Assembly: GCF_029714405.1 (NCBI RefSeq)
Contig: NZ_CP121650.1
Location: 3,229,001 to 3,293,000, forward strand
DNA length: 64,000 bases
From: Bradyrhizobium sp. CB82
Lineage (GTDB): Bacteria > Pseudomonadota > Alphaproteobacteria > Rhizobiales > Xanthobacteraceae
Direction of reading: 5' to 3'
A model generated the notes under the pieces. That model saw only the letters and a program-made list of their open reading frames with translations, was not told the DNA's origin and made no database searches. Shown in pieces: positions 34,858 to 44,736 of this stretch. Both the position numbers and the translations under genes were made by a program. Position 1 is the first letter of the stretch, and every line of letters starts with the position of its first letter.

Positions 34858-36768
34858 ATGACGCGACTTTCGCATCTTAACTCGCGCAATTTCCTGATCG
34901 CGCTCCACGACCTGCTGGCAACGACGGCAGCGTTGTTTGTTGCGTTCTACCTGCGATTCGAGGGCGGAGACCTCTTCTTCGCGCGTCTTCCGCTCCTGTT
35001 CCAGATCCTGCCTTACTTCCTCGCTTTCAGCGCCGTCGTGTTCTTCCTCTTCAATCTGACCACGACGAAGTGGCGGTTCATCTCGCTGCCGGACGCGCTG
35101 AACATCATCCGCGCCGCGACGGTGCTCGCCGTCGCGCTTCTCGTGCTCGACTACATCTTCCTGGCCCCCAACGTTCATGGCACCTTCTTCCTCGGCAAGG
35201 TGACCATCATCCTCTATTGGTTCCTGGAAATTTCCTTCCTGAGCGCGTCGCGGCTCGCCTATCGCTACTTCCGCTATACGCGGGTGCGGCGTCACGCCAG
35301 GATCGAGGATGCCGCGCCGACCCTGTTGATCGGCCGAGCGGCGGATGCCGAGGTGCTTTTGCGCGGTATCGAGAGCGGGGCGATCAAGCGCATCTGGCCG
35401 GTCGGCGTGCTGTCGCCGTCGAGCGCCGATCGCGGCCAGCTCATCCGCAGCGTGCCGGTGCTGGGCGGCATCGACGACATCGAGGACGTCATTGGCGACT
35501 TTGCCAAGCGCAACAAGCCGATTGCCCGCCTCGTGATGACGCAGTCCGCGTTCGAGCCCGAAGCCCATCCGGAATCGATCCTGATGCGCGCGCGAAAGCT
35601 TGGCGTGATCGTCAACCGCATGCCCTCGCTGGAGAGCGGCGACACGCCGCGGCTGACGGCCGTCGCGGTCGAGGATCTTCTGCTGCGCCCGAGCGAGAAG
35701 ATCGACTATGCGCGCCTGGAAACCCTGATCAGGGACAAGTCCGTGATCGTCACCGGCGGCGGCGGCTCGATCGGTTCCGAAATCTGCGAGCGCGTCGTCG
35801 CCTTCGGCGCCGCGCGCCTCCTGGTGCTGGAGAATTCCGAGCCGGCGCTCTATGCGGTCACGGAAGCGCTTGCGGCGCGGGGGTCTGCGGCGACGATCGA
35901 AGGCCGGATCGCCGACATCCGCGATCGCGAACGCGTCATGCGCCTGATGGCCGAGTTCAAGCCTGACATCGTATTCCATGCCGCTGCGCTCAAGCACGTG
36001 CCGATCCTGGAGCGCGACTGGAGCGAAGGGGTCAAGACCAACATCTTCGGCTCGATCAACGTGGCCGACGCCGCACTCGCCGCGGGCGCCGAAGCCATGG
36101 TGATGATCTCGACGGACAAGGCGATCGAGCCGGTCTCGATGCTCGGCCTGACCAAGCGCTTTGCGGAGATGTACTGCCAGGCGCTCGATCACGATCTGTC
36201 GTCGCAGGTGGTAGCCAAGTCGCCGATGCGCCTGATCTCGGTCCGGTTCGGCAACGTGCTCGCCTCGAACGGCTCGGTCGTGCCGAAATTCAAGGCGCAG
36301 ATCGATGCCGGCGGTCCGGTCACGGTTACTCATCCCGACATGGTCCGCTACTTCATGACCATCCGCGAGGCCTGCGACCTCGTGATCACGGCTGCGACCC
36401 ACGCGCTCGGGGCCGAGCGTTCGAACGTCTCGGTCTACGTGCTCAACATGGGCCAGCCGGTCAAGATCGTCGATCTCGCCGAGCGCATGATCCGCCTGTC
36501 CGGCCTCCAGCCCGGCTACGACATCGAGATCGTGTTCAGCGGCATGCGGCCCGGCGAGCGGTTGAACGAGATCCTGTTTGCGTCCGAAGAGCCGACGGTC
36601 GAGATCGGAATTGCCGGCATCATGGCGGCGCGGCCCAACGAGCCGCCGATGCAGACCTTGCGCAAATGGATCACCGCGCTCGAGCTGGCGATCGCGCGCG
36701 ACGATCGCGCCACCATCAGGACCATCCTGAAGGACGCCGTTCCGGAATTCGGGTCGACTGCGGCCTGA
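34858..36768 (+). CDS. WbpM/CapD-like nucleotide-sugar dehydratase, membrane-anchored
   Basis: A 636-residue protein. Residues about 10-130 hold four membrane helices; a CoA-binding-like Rossmann region follows; the catalytic SDR domain begins at VIVTGGGGSIGSE near residue 300. Family members convert UDP-GlcNAc to a 4-keto-6-deoxy sugar for O-antigen. The STDKA motif and Lys433 are present, but residue 429, usually Met (MxxxK), is Leu in SMLGLTKR. The next gene starts two bases after its stop. Confidence 0.9.
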   Translation: MTRLSHLNSRNFLIALHDLLATTAALFVAFYLRFEGGDLFFARLPLLFQILPYFLAFSAVVFFLFNLTTTKWRFISLPDALNIIRAATVLAVALLVLDYIFLAPNVHGTFFLGKVTIILYWFLEISFLSASRLAYRYFRYTRVRRHARIEDAAPTLLIGRAADAEVLLRGIESGAIKRIWPVGVLSPSSADRGQLIRSVPVLGGIDDIEDVIGDFAKRNKPIARLVMTQSAFEPEAHPESILMRARKLGVIVNRMPSLESGDTPRLTAVAVEDLLLRPSEKIDYARLETLIRDKSVIVTGGGGSIGSEICERVVAFGAARLLVLENSEPALYAVTEALAARGSAATIEGRIADIRDRERVMRLMAEFKPDIVFHAAALKHVPILERDWSEGVKTNIFGSINVADAALAAGAEAMVMISTDKAIEPVSMLGLTKRFAEMYCQALDHDLSSQVVAKSPMRLISVRFGNVLASNGSVVPKFKAQIDAGGPVTVTHPDMVRYFMTIREACDLVITAATHALGAERSNVSVYVLNMGQPVKIVDLAERMIRLSGLQPGYDIEIVFSGMRPGERLNEILFASEEPTVEIGIAGIMAARPNEPPMQTLRKWITALELAIARDDRATIRTILKDAVPEFGSTAA

Positions 36769-36770
36769 CC

Positions 36771-37991
36771 ATGCAGTCTCAAGGCAAGGTCGTCGTCGCG
36801 AGCCAGCATTATCCGCCGGATCCCAGCACCACGGCGGCGATCATGGCGGAGATCGCGTGCCGCCTTGCCGTGGGCCATGACGTCGTCGTGCTGTCCGGCA
36901 CGCCCGGCGACTTGCCGGCCTCGCAGACCGGACCGCGCAAGCCGCGCGTCATCGCCGTCAAGAACCGGATGACCGGAAAGGCGGCGCTGGTCCGGCGCGC
37001 CCTGGCCGAGATCCTGTTTGCGCTGCGTACCTTTTTCGCATTGACGAAAGTGTTGAAGCGCGGCGATGTCGTGCTCACCGTGACCGCGCCGTTCATGCTG
37101 CCCTATGCGGTCGCGGTGGCAGCAAGGCTGAAGGGCGCGCGCTCGGCGCTGATCATGCACGATCTGTTTCCCGACGTGCTGGTGATGGCGGGCCTGCTCG
37201 AGCCCCGCTCGATCGTGACCCGCGTGATCCGTGCCGCGAACGCGTTCATGTTCCGCGCGCTCAATGCCGTCATCACCATCGGCCGTGATGCCGAGGGGCC
37301 GTTGCTGCGCTACCGCGGCATGACCCCGAACAAGATCCGTTTCATCCCGAATTGGGCGACCCTCGTTCCCGCGCCGCGTCCGGTCACAGCGGACAACCCT
37401 TTCCGCCGCGCGGTGCCGGCCTGCTTCATCGTCGGGCTGTCGGGCAATCTCGGTTTCACGCACGATCCGGAGATCGTGTTCGAAGCCGCGCGCCTGTTGC
37501 AGCAGGAGACGGACATCCACTTCCTGCTCTCCGGCTGGGGGATCGGCTTCGAGCGGCTGAAGCAGCTGCAGGCGGAATCGAACCTGACGAACGTCTCCTT
37601 CGTGCCGCGCGTCGAGGACGCCGAGCTCGAGGCGTTTCTTGCCGCCGCAGACGTCTGGATCATCCCCTATCGGAAGAACGTCGCGGGTGTGTCGGTGCCG
37701 AGTAGGTTCTATAATCTCCTGGCCGTCGGTCGTCCCGTGGTGCTGGTTTCGGAGCCGGAGGCGGAGGCCGCATTGACCGTGGTCGAAAACGGATTGGGCT
37801 GGGTGGTGGCGCCGGGGCGGCCCGAGGAGCTGGCCAACGCAATCTGCGCGGCGGCCGGCGCCGACGCCAGGGCCATGGCGGAGCGGGCGGTGAAGGTCGC
37901 GGCAAAATTCGATCGTGCCGCGGCCATGGATGCCTATGTTGGCGTGATCGACGAACTGTTACGCAATCCGGAGCTAGCGGGGCAACGATGA
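36771..37991 (+). CDS. glycosyltransferase family 4 (WbuB-like)
   Basis: A 406-residue GT-B transferase with N-terminal VVVASQHYPPDPSTTA and C-terminal donor-site motifs (VGLSGNLGFTHDPE and WIIPYRKNVAGVSVPSRFYN). The layout resembles WbuB-like enzymes that add amino or deoxy sugars to lipid-linked O-antigen units. The start at 36771 is just after the dehydratase stop; the earlier open frame overlaps that gene. It overlaps the next gene by four bases. Confidence 0.87.
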   Translation: MQSQGKVVVASQHYPPDPSTTAAIMAEIACRLAVGHDVVVLSGTPGDLPASQTGPRKPRVIAVKNRMTGKAALVRRALAEILFALRTFFALTKVLKRGDVVLTVTAPFMLPYAVAVAARLKGARSALIMHDLFPDVLVMAGLLEPRSIVTRVIRAANAFMFRALNAVITIGRDAEGPLLRYRGMTPNKIRFIPNWATLVPAPRPVTADNPFRRAVPACFIVGLSGNLGFTHDPEIVFEAARLLQQETDIHFLLSGWGIGFERLKQLQAESNLTNVSFVPRVEDAELEAFLAAADVWIIPYRKNVAGVSVPSRFYNLLAVGRPVVLVSEPEAEAALTVVENGLGWVVAPGRPEELANAICAAAGADARAMAERAVKVAAKFDRAAAMDAYVGVIDELLRNPELAGQR

Positions 37992-38935
37992 GCGAGCGAA
38001 AGCCGGTTGTGCTGGTGACGGGCGCCAGCGGCTTTGTCGGCCGCCACGTTGCGCCTGCCCTCATGGAGCAGGGGTGGTCGGTGCGTCGCGCGGTGCGCGG
38101 CTCCGAGGGGCTGGATGACGAGGTCGTCATCAAATCGATCGGTCCCGAAACCAACTGGCTGGCCGCGCTCGACGGCGTCGATGCCGTCGTCCACCTTGCT
38201 GCCCGCGTTCACCATAAGCACGATGAGCACGCGGTCGAGCTCTATCGCAACGTCAACATCGCCGGCACCCTGCATCTGGCGCGATCGGCGGCTGCGGCCG
38301 GCGTGCGCCAATTCGTCTTCATCAGCACCGTGCTGGTGCACGGCCGCAGCAATGAGGGCCGCGCGCCGTTCAGCGAGGACGATATCCTGACCCCGCGCGG
38401 GCTTTACGGCATGTCCAAGGCGGCTGCCGAGGCAGGTCTCAAGACGCTGGCGCGCGACAGCGACATGAAGATTTCGGTGATCAGGCCGCCGCTGGTCTAT
38501 GGCGCCGGGGCCAGAGGAAATTTTGCGCTGCTTTGCCGGGCGGTCAGTCTCGGATTGCCGCTCCCGTTCGCTGCGATCCGCAATCAGCGCGCCTTCCTGG
38601 CCGTTCAAAACCTCTCGTCGTTCATCCTGCGCCGGCTCGCTCATCCCGATCCCGCGAGCAATTTCGAGATCTTCCTGATCGCCGACAAGGAGCAGGTCTC
38701 GACGCCCGAATTCATCGAGAGGCTGGCCAAGGCTGCGGGCAAGCGGCCACGGCTGTTTGCGGTCCCGCAGGATCTCTTGGGTTCGCTTCTCGGGTTCATC
38801 GGCCGCCAGGACACCCATGACAGCCTGATCGGCTCGCTCGAACTCAACGTATCGAAGGCGATCGCGACCGGTTGGCGGCCGGAGGTGTCGCTTGACGAGG
38901 GGTTGCGGCTGGCATTGTCCGATCAGGACGCCTGA
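37988..38935 (+). CDS. NAD-dependent epimerase/dehydratase (WbpV/WbjF-like)
   Basis: A 315-residue extended SDR with TGASGFVGRH, Ser in FISTVLVHGRS, and YGMSKAAAE carrying the catalytic Tyr and Lys. Homologues epimerise or reduce 4-keto sugars in O-antigen synthesis, which fits the dehydratase two genes upstream. It is the last gene of the rightward group and converges with the WbpL-like gene, 17 bases between stops. Confidence 0.87.
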   Translation: MSERKPVVLVTGASGFVGRHVAPALMEQGWSVRRAVRGSEGLDDEVVIKSIGPETNWLAALDGVDAVVHLAARVHHKHDEHAVELYRNVNIAGTLHLARSAAAAGVRQFVFISTVLVHGRSNEGRAPFSEDDILTPRGLYGMSKAAAEAGLKTLARDSDMKISVIRPPLVYGAGARGNFALLCRAVSLGLPLPFAAIRNQRAFLAVQNLSSFILRRLAHPDPASNFEIFLIADKEQVSTPEFIERLAKAAGKRPRLFAVPQDLLGSLLGFIGRQDTHDSLIGSLELNVSKAIATGWRPEVSLDEGLRLALSDQDA

Positions 38936-38952
38936 CAGCCGGCGGCGTCGTC

Positions 38953-39966
38953 TCAGCCCGCCCGCATGTGAGAAAACCTGTGCAGCACGAAGCCGACTGC
39001 GATCGCGCCTGCAAGCAGCGCCAGCGTGGTGGCCGTCATTGAGGAGGCCTTGATCGTGGCGAGGGCGAGCAGCGCAAGCAGGAGATTGAGTGCGAACACC
39101 TCGCCGACCACGCGAGACACCGTGAAGCCGTTGTCGGTGGCGCGCTGATAGAAATGCGTGCGATGCGCCGACCAGAACGGCTCGCGCCGCGCAATGCGCC
39201 GGAGCAGCGTGACGGTGGAATCGGCGAGATAGTACGCCGGCAGCAGCAGCGCTGCGGCGATTTGCTGATGCCACGCAAGCCCCAGCAGGCACCAGCCGAG
39301 CAGGAGTCCGATCGGCAGGCTGCCGACGTCCCCCAGGAACACCTTTGCGACGGGCCGGTTGAACGGCGCAAATCCGACCATGGCGCCGCACAGCGCCGCC
39401 GCGACCAGCGCCGCCGGCAACGGCAGGTCGCCGAGCCATCCGAGCAGGGCCAGTGCCGTGGTGACCGGGACCACCTCCGACACCGTCATCAGATCGAGCC
39501 CGTCCATGAAGTTGACGAGATTCACGAACCACACGCCGGCGATGAGGATGAGGCCGCGCTCGAACACAAGCGGCAGCGCCGGGATGATCCGTAGCGTATC
39601 CGGTGTCGTGAACACGACGGCTCCGACGGCAGCGGCCTGGAGCACGAGCCGAAGCAGCACGGGAAGCGGTTTGATGTCATCGGCAAAGCCGACCAGCGCA
39701 ATCACCACCGTGGCGGCCACCAGCGCCGGCGGTATGGCGAGGCTCGACCAGGCTGCCCAGGAAAGCGCGACCAGGAGCGTCGCGCCGATCACTGCAATGC
39801 CGGCACCCTGCGGCGTCGGAATGCGGTGCGAGGAGCGTGCGTTCGGTCGCGCCAGCGCATAGCGCTGGAGCAGCGGGCGGCTGACCCAGGTGACGATCGC
39901 CGAAAGCAGCGCCGCGACCGCGGCCGCGATCAGCAGTGATCCTGTCGCAAGAAACGGCGTGCTCAC
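38953..39966 (-). CDS. MraY/WecA-family undecaprenyl-phosphate sugar-1-phosphate transferase (WbpL-like)
   Basis: A 337-residue membrane protein with about ten helices and the family motifs GFADDIKPL, NFMDGLDLM and FLGDVGSLPIGLLLGW. It starts O-antigen repeat synthesis by placing an amino-sugar phosphate on undecaprenyl phosphate. Its ATG overlaps the stop of the upstream YbhN-like gene by four bases, so the two are co-translated. Confidence 0.9.
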   Translation of the reverse strand: MSTPFLATGSLLIAAAVAALLSAIVTWVSRPLLQRYALARPNARSSHRIPTPQGAGIAVIGATLLVALSWAAWSSLAIPPALVAATVVIALVGFADDIKPLPVLLRLVLQAAAVGAVVFTTPDTLRIIPALPLVFERGLILIAGVWFVNLVNFMDGLDLMTVSEVVPVTTALALLGWLGDLPLPAALVAAALCGAMVGFAPFNRPVAKVFLGDVGSLPIGLLLGWCLLGLAWHQQIAAALLLPAYYLADSTVTLLRRIARREPFWSAHRTHFYQRATDNGFTVSRVVGEVFALNLLLALLALATIKASSMTATTLALLAGAIAVGFVLHRFSHMRAG

Positions 39967-40922
39967 TCCGGCACCCCTATCGGGGCCGATCCCTGCGCGG
40001 CTTTCTCCGCGCTGAAGATCCAGACCAGCCCGCCGAACGCTCCGACGATGAAGGTCACGGCACCGAACAGCAGCGAGACGTTGACGCCCTCATTGGCCGC
40101 AAGGCCTGCAAAACCGAAGGCGAGGCCCATGGTCGCTTCGCGCACGCCCCAGCCGGCAATCGAGATCGGCATCATCGTGATCAGCATCACCGGCGGAATG
40201 AGCAGGAAGATTTCGCCGAAACTGACGGGCGCTGCGATCGATTGCACGACGCACCAGGCGATCACCACCGCCAGGACGTGAACGCCGATCGACAGGATCG
40301 CAACGATGGGTCCGCGCGAGCGACTGAAGATCACGCGGTTCGCGATCACCGCGCAGGCGTGAATGTGGTGGGTGGCCCACCAGCGCTTCAGCCACGGCCA
40401 GTTCAGGGCCCCGAGCACCAGGAAACCGAGACCGGCCGCGAGCGCGGCAAAGTCCAGCAGCAACAGCGCCGAGCGTCCCTGTGCATCGTTGATGAGACGA
40501 TAGCTCCAGGGCAGGCTGGCGACGATGACGACTGCGAGCGCGATCAACCCGATCGCGCGATCGACGAAAATGGAATAAGTCGCCGCACGCCATCCGGCGC
40601 CGGCGCGCGCAACGAGCCAGAGCCGGACCGCATCGCCGCCGATCGCGGAGGGCAGGGTCTGGTTGAAGAACGTTCCGATCACATTGTAGCGCATCGCGCG
40701 GGCGAGTTCGAGCGGCGCGCTGCACTGCGTGCTGATCTCGCGCCAGCGCAGCACGCCGATGAAGATCTGGAGGAACGTCACCGCGATCGCGATGGCGATC
40801 CAGTACAAACTGGTCACGGTGAACCGCGAGAACAGATCGGACGGATTCACCTTGCGCAGCGCCAGATAGAGCAGCGCCCCGGAGATCACGATTTTGGCAG
40901 TCGACAGCAGGATTCGGCGCAT
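39963..40922 (-). CDS. YbhN-like (LPG_synthase_TM, UPF0104) membrane protein
   Basis: A 319-residue polytopic protein with about eight helices and the family pattern RYNVIGTFFNQTLPSAIGGDAVRLWL and MMPISIAGWGVREA (each quoted in part). Members include the flippase part of MprF and proteins linked to glycolipid transport. The pairing with the WbpL-like gene suggests a role in lipid-linked sugar handling, perhaps flipping (inference). Confidence 0.85.
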   Translation of the reverse strand: MRRILLSTAKIVISGALLYLALRKVNPSDLFSRFTVTSLYWIAIAIAVTFLQIFIGVLRWREISTQCSAPLELARAMRYNVIGTFFNQTLPSAIGGDAVRLWLVARAGAGWRAATYSIFVDRAIGLIALAVVIVASLPWSYRLINDAQGRSALLLLDFAALAAGLGFLVLGALNWPWLKRWWATHHIHACAVIANRVIFSRSRGPIVAILSIGVHVLAVVIAWCVVQSIAAPVSFGEIFLLIPPVMLITMMPISIAGWGVREATMGLAFGFAGLAANEGVNVSLLFGAVTFIVGAFGGLVWIFSAEKAAQGSAPIGVPE

Positions 40923-41123
40923 CTCGCCCGCGCTTGAACAGGGGGTTTCTAAGTAGGCGTAACCCGACGCCCTGCGCCGAATTCGGCCGCTTTGGTATGG
41001 TCTTGGCGCCTATCTTGCAATAGCTGTCGTGGAGGAGCCGTCGTGAGGGGGCGGGGTGGCTATTGCCGCCCCCTTGGGGTGGCGGCTAAAGAAGCCTCCG
41101 CGGACGAAAGATGCCTTGGGAAC

Positions 41124-42116
41124 ATGATGGCAGATCAGGCGATTTTGCTCACGGGCGCGGCCGGTTTCATCGGTTTTCACGTCGCCCGGCAGCTTCTGGC
41201 CGAAGGCCGGCCAGTCGTCGGGCTCGATAATCTCAACAACTATTACGATCCGGCCTTGAAGCGGGCGCGGCTGGACGCGCTGCAGCGGGATGGCGGGTTT
41301 TCCTTCGTCCAGGCCGATCTCGCCGATCGCGACACGATCGCGAACCTGTTTGCGCAGCGCCAGTTCGCGACCGTCGTGCATCTCGCAGCTCAGGCCGGCG
41401 TGCGCTACTCGATCGACCATCCGCAGACTTACGTCGATTCCAATCTTCAGGGCTTTCTCAACGTGCTCGAGGGTTGTCGGCACCATGGCTGTCGTCATCT
41501 CGTCTATGCCTCGTCATCCTCCGTTTACGGCGCCAACACAAAACTGCCATTTGCCGTCGAGGACAAGACCGACCATCCCGTGAGCTTCTACGCCGCGACC
41601 AAGAAGGCCAATGAGGTGATGGCGCAGTCCTACAGCCATCTGTACCGGCTGCCGGTCACGGGCTTGCGCTTCTTCACCATTTACGGTCCCTGGGGCCGGC
41701 CCGACATGGCCATGTTTCTGTTTGTAAACGCCATCGTGAATGGCAAGCCGATCCGGCTCTTTAACCATGGCAAGATGCGGCGCGACTTCACCTATGTTGA
41801 CGACGTCACTCGAGTAGTATCCAAGCTGATTGATCGGGTGCCTGTGGATAATCCGGCCGCCGCAAATGCGCCGTCTCGGCTCTACAATGTGGGTAACCAC
41901 CATCCGGAAGAGCTGATGCACATTGTCGGACTTCTGGAACGTGAGCTGGGCCGGACGGCAGTCAAGGAACTGTTGCCGATGCAGCCGGGAGACGTGCTGG
42001 AGACTTTCGCCGACGTCGGGGATCTGATGCGCGACACCGGATTCGCACCATCAACTCCGATCGAGACGGGTGTCCGCAATTTTGTCGGCTGGTATCGGGA
42101 CTACTACAAGGTTTGA
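41124..42116 (+). CDS. NAD-dependent epimerase, probable UDP-glucuronate 4-epimerase
   Basis: A 330-residue extended SDR with TGAAGFIGFHVA, VYASSSSVYGANTKLPF, FYAATKKANE (Tyr and Lys) and LRFFTIYGPWGRPDMA, a pattern typical of UDP-glucuronate 4-epimerases such as LpsL, which supply UDP-galacturonate for rhizobial LPS. ATGs at 41124 and 41127 are both possible. A GC-rich hairpin lies in the leader at about 41064-41086. Confidence 0.87.
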   Translation: MMADQAILLTGAAGFIGFHVARQLLAEGRPVVGLDNLNNYYDPALKRARLDALQRDGGFSFVQADLADRDTIANLFAQRQFATVVHLAAQAGVRYSIDHPQTYVDSNLQGFLNVLEGCRHHGCRHLVYASSSSVYGANTKLPFAVEDKTDHPVSFYAATKKANEVMAQSYSHLYRLPVTGLRFFTIYGPWGRPDMAMFLFVNAIVNGKPIRLFNHGKMRRDFTYVDDVTRVVSKLIDRVPVDNPAAANAPSRLYNVGNHHPEELMHIVGLLERELGRTAVKELLPMQPGDVLETFADVGDLMRDTGFAPSTPIETGVRNFVGWYRDYYKV

Positions 42117-42117
42117 G

Positions 42118-43536
42118 ATGACCATGGACAGACGCATTATCCCCCTGATCATGTGCGGCGGTGCCGGCACGCGGCTGTGGCCGGCTTCGCGCGAGGTGCG
42201 CCCCAAACAGTTTCTGCCACTGTTCGGCACGCGCTCGACGTTCCAGGACACGCTGATGCGCGTCTCCGATGGCACGCTGTTCGATCGTCCGATCGTCATC
42301 ACCAATGCCGCCTATCGCTTCATGGTGCTGGAGCAGCTCGCCGAGATCGGCATCGAGGCCGATGTATTGCTGGAGCCGATGCGGCGTGACTCAGGCCCCG
42401 CGATTGCGGCTGGCGCTGCCTTTGCACAGAGTCGCGACAACGGGGCGATCGTGCTGGCGCTCGCCGCCGATCACGTCGTGCGCGACAACGCCGCGTTCAT
42501 CGCGGCCTGCCGGCAGGGGCTGGTTGCCGCGGGCGAAGGGTACATCGTCACCTTCGGCGTCAAGCCGGAACGGCCGGCGACCGAATATGGCTACATCAAC
42601 CCGGGTGAAGCGGTCGCGGGCGAGGTGCGCGCGGTCACGAAGTTCGTCGAGAAACCGGACGCGGTGAAGGCCACCGACTACGTCAATTCCGGCTATCTCT
42701 GGAACAGCGGCAACTTCATGTTCCCGGCGGCTGTCCTGCTCGATGAATATCGCAAGGTCGATGCGGCAAGCGTGCAGGCGGTCTCCGAGGCCGTCGCGAA
42801 CGCCGGCCACGATCTCGGCTTCGTCACGCTGGAGCCGAAGGCGTTCGCTTCCGCCAAGGCGATCTCGGTCGACTATGCGGTGATGGAAAAGACCGCGCGC
42901 GCCGCGGTCGTTCCGGTGGCCTGCGGCTGGTCCGATGTCGGCTCCTGGCTTGCGGTGTGGGAGCTGTCGGAGAAGGACGCGCAGGGCAATGCCGCGCACG
43001 GCAGTGCCGTGTTCGAGGATTCGCGCAATTGCAACGTCACGACCGATCAGGCGCTGGTCGCGCTCGAAGGCGTCGACGATCTCGTCGTGGTGGCGACCGC
43101 CGACGCCGTGCTGGTGTCGCGCCAGAAGGATGCCGACGGCCTGAAGCGCCTCGTGACCAGGCTGAAGACGGTGGCCCCGAAGGTGACCGAGGAGCACCTC
43201 AAGGTGCATCGCCCCTGGGGCAGCTATCAGTCGGTCGACAACGGCGCGCGCCACCAGGTCAAGCGCATCGTGGTGAAGCCGGGCGGACGGTTGTCGCTCC
43301 AGAAGCATCACCATCGCGCCGAGCACTGGATCGTTGTTCGCGGCGCGGCCCGGGTGACCGTGAACGAGATCGTGAAGACCGTGCACGAGAACGAATCGGT
43401 CTACATTCCGATGGGCGCGGTGCACCGGCTGGAGAACCCCGGTAAAATCATGCTGGAACTGATCGAGGTCCAGACCGGCAGCTATCTCGGGGAAGACGAT
43501 ATCATCCGGATTGAAGACGACTATCAAAGGTCGTAA
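42118..43536 (+). CDS. manC: bifunctional mannose-1-phosphate guanylyltransferase / mannose-6-phosphate isomerase
   Basis: A 472-residue enzyme that makes GDP-mannose. The N-terminal nucleotidyltransferase has GGAGTRLWPASREVRPKQF, and the C-terminal cupin isomerase has RPWGSYQSVD, VKPGGRLSLQKHHHRAEHW and YIPMGAVHRLENPG. This two-domain form (ManC/AlgA/CpsB) has the expected length. ATG 42124 is an alternative start. It begins one base after the epimerase stop. Confidence 0.92.
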   Translation: MTMDRRIIPLIMCGGAGTRLWPASREVRPKQFLPLFGTRSTFQDTLMRVSDGTLFDRPIVITNAAYRFMVLEQLAEIGIEADVLLEPMRRDSGPAIAAGAAFAQSRDNGAIVLALAADHVVRDNAAFIAACRQGLVAAGEGYIVTFGVKPERPATEYGYINPGEAVAGEVRAVTKFVEKPDAVKATDYVNSGYLWNSGNFMFPAAVLLDEYRKVDAASVQAVSEAVANAGHDLGFVTLEPKAFASAKAISVDYAVMEKTARAAVVPVACGWSDVGSWLAVWELSEKDAQGNAAHGSAVFEDSRNCNVTTDQALVALEGVDDLVVVATADAVLVSRQKDADGLKRLVTRLKTVAPKVTEEHLKVHRPWGSYQSVDNGARHQVKRIVVKPGGRLSLQKHHHRAEHWIVVRGAARVTVNEIVKTVHENESVYIPMGAVHRLENPGKIMLELIEVQTGSYLGEDDIIRIEDDYQRS

Positions 43537-43722
43537 CCAGCAACTCCGAATCACGTGATCCGGGCCCAGACACCGACGTCATTCGGCGCTAACTAAGGCC
43601 CGGGGAACGTGTAATTTTTTGAATCAAATCGTGTCCGGACCGCTATCTCGGCATTCGCCACAAATGTGGCGCCCGTGCTAGGAGTGGCGCCGGGGATTTG
43701 GGTTGAATCGGGGTTCGATCAG

Positions 43723-44727
43723 ATGAGTTCCAAAGGATCTGCACCGGCAAAGGCCGGCTTGCGCGTCGGCGTCATCGGCGCGGGCGTGATGGGCAGCAAC
43801 CACGCGCGTGTGCTCGCGGGGCTTCCCGGCGTCAGCCTGGTCGGTGTGGTCGATCCCTCGCCGGCGCACCGCGCGCGTGCGACCGAGCTTGCCAATTGCC
43901 AGTGCTTCGAGACGCTCGATCAGCTCGTCGCCGAAGGCGTCGATGCCGTCACGGTCGCGGCGCCGACCCATCTGCACCACGAGATCTCGCTCGCCTGCAT
44001 CGCCAGGAAGGTCCACGTGCTGGTCGAGAAGCCGATCGCATCTTCCGTGGAGGAAGGTCGCGAGATCGTCGCGGCCGCGCAGAACGCCGGCGTGACGCTG
44101 ATGGTCGGCCATGTCGAGCGCTTCAACCCGGCGGTCGCCGCGGTCAAGCAGGCGATCGCAGGCGAGGACATCCTGTCGATCGCGATCACGCGCGTCGGTC
44201 CGTTTCCGCCGCGCATGTCGAATGTCGGCGTTGTCATCGACCTCGCCGTGCATGACATCGATTTGATCCGCTGGTTCACCGAGTCCGACATCGTCGAGGT
44301 GCAGCCGCAATTGTCGAGCGCGGTTGCCGAGCGCGAAGACATCGCGCTGTTGCAGTTCCGCACCGCCTCGGGCGTGCTCGCCCACATCAACACCAACTGG
44401 CTGACGCCGTTCAAGGCGCGCAGCGTGACGGTCGCGACCCGCGGAAAATACGTCATGGGCGATCTGTTGACGCGCCAGGTCACCGAATGCTTCGGCTTCA
44501 AGCCGGACGGCAGCTATTCGATGCGGCATCTGCCGGTCGGCCATGACGAGCCGCTGCGTGCCGAGCTGATCTCGTTCCTCAACGCGGTGCGCAACGGCGA
44601 AACGCCGGCGGTGACCGGCGATGAGGGCGTTGCGAGCCTCGAAATCGCCACGCGCTGCCTGGAGGCACCGAGCAGGCCTGCTGCGGCATCTTCGGCCCGC
44701 AAGGGGCCGCGCCGCGTCGCCGGCTGA
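43723..44727 (+). CDS. Gfo/Idh/MocA-family sugar dehydrogenase, candidate GnnA
   Basis: A 334-residue oxidoreductase with the NAD motif GVIGAGVMGSNHARVL and EKPIA (catalytic Lys). It lies ten bases before an aminotransferase gene. In Acidithiobacillus, GnnA (this family) and GnnB (DegT family) turn UDP-GlcNAc into the 3-amino sugar used for 2,3-diaminoglucose lipid A, a backbone also reported for Bradyrhizobium. The pair here is a good candidate. The alternative is the WbpB/WlbA type acting on the uronic acid for O-antigen. Confidence 0.85.
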   Translation: MSSKGSAPAKAGLRVGVIGAGVMGSNHARVLAGLPGVSLVGVVDPSPAHRARATELANCQCFETLDQLVAEGVDAVTVAAPTHLHHEISLACIARKVHVLVEKPIASSVEEGREIVAAAQNAGVTLMVGHVERFNPAVAAVKQAIAGEDILSIAITRVGPFPPRMSNVGVVIDLAVHDIDLIRWFTESDIVEVQPQLSSAVAEREDIALLQFRTASGVLAHINTNWLTPFKARSVTVATRGKYVMGDLLTRQVTECFGFKPDGSYSMRHLPVGHDEPLRAELISFLNAVRNGETPAVTGDEGVASLEIATRCLEAPSRPAAASSARKGPRRVAG

Positions 44728-44736
44728 TCCGTCTCG

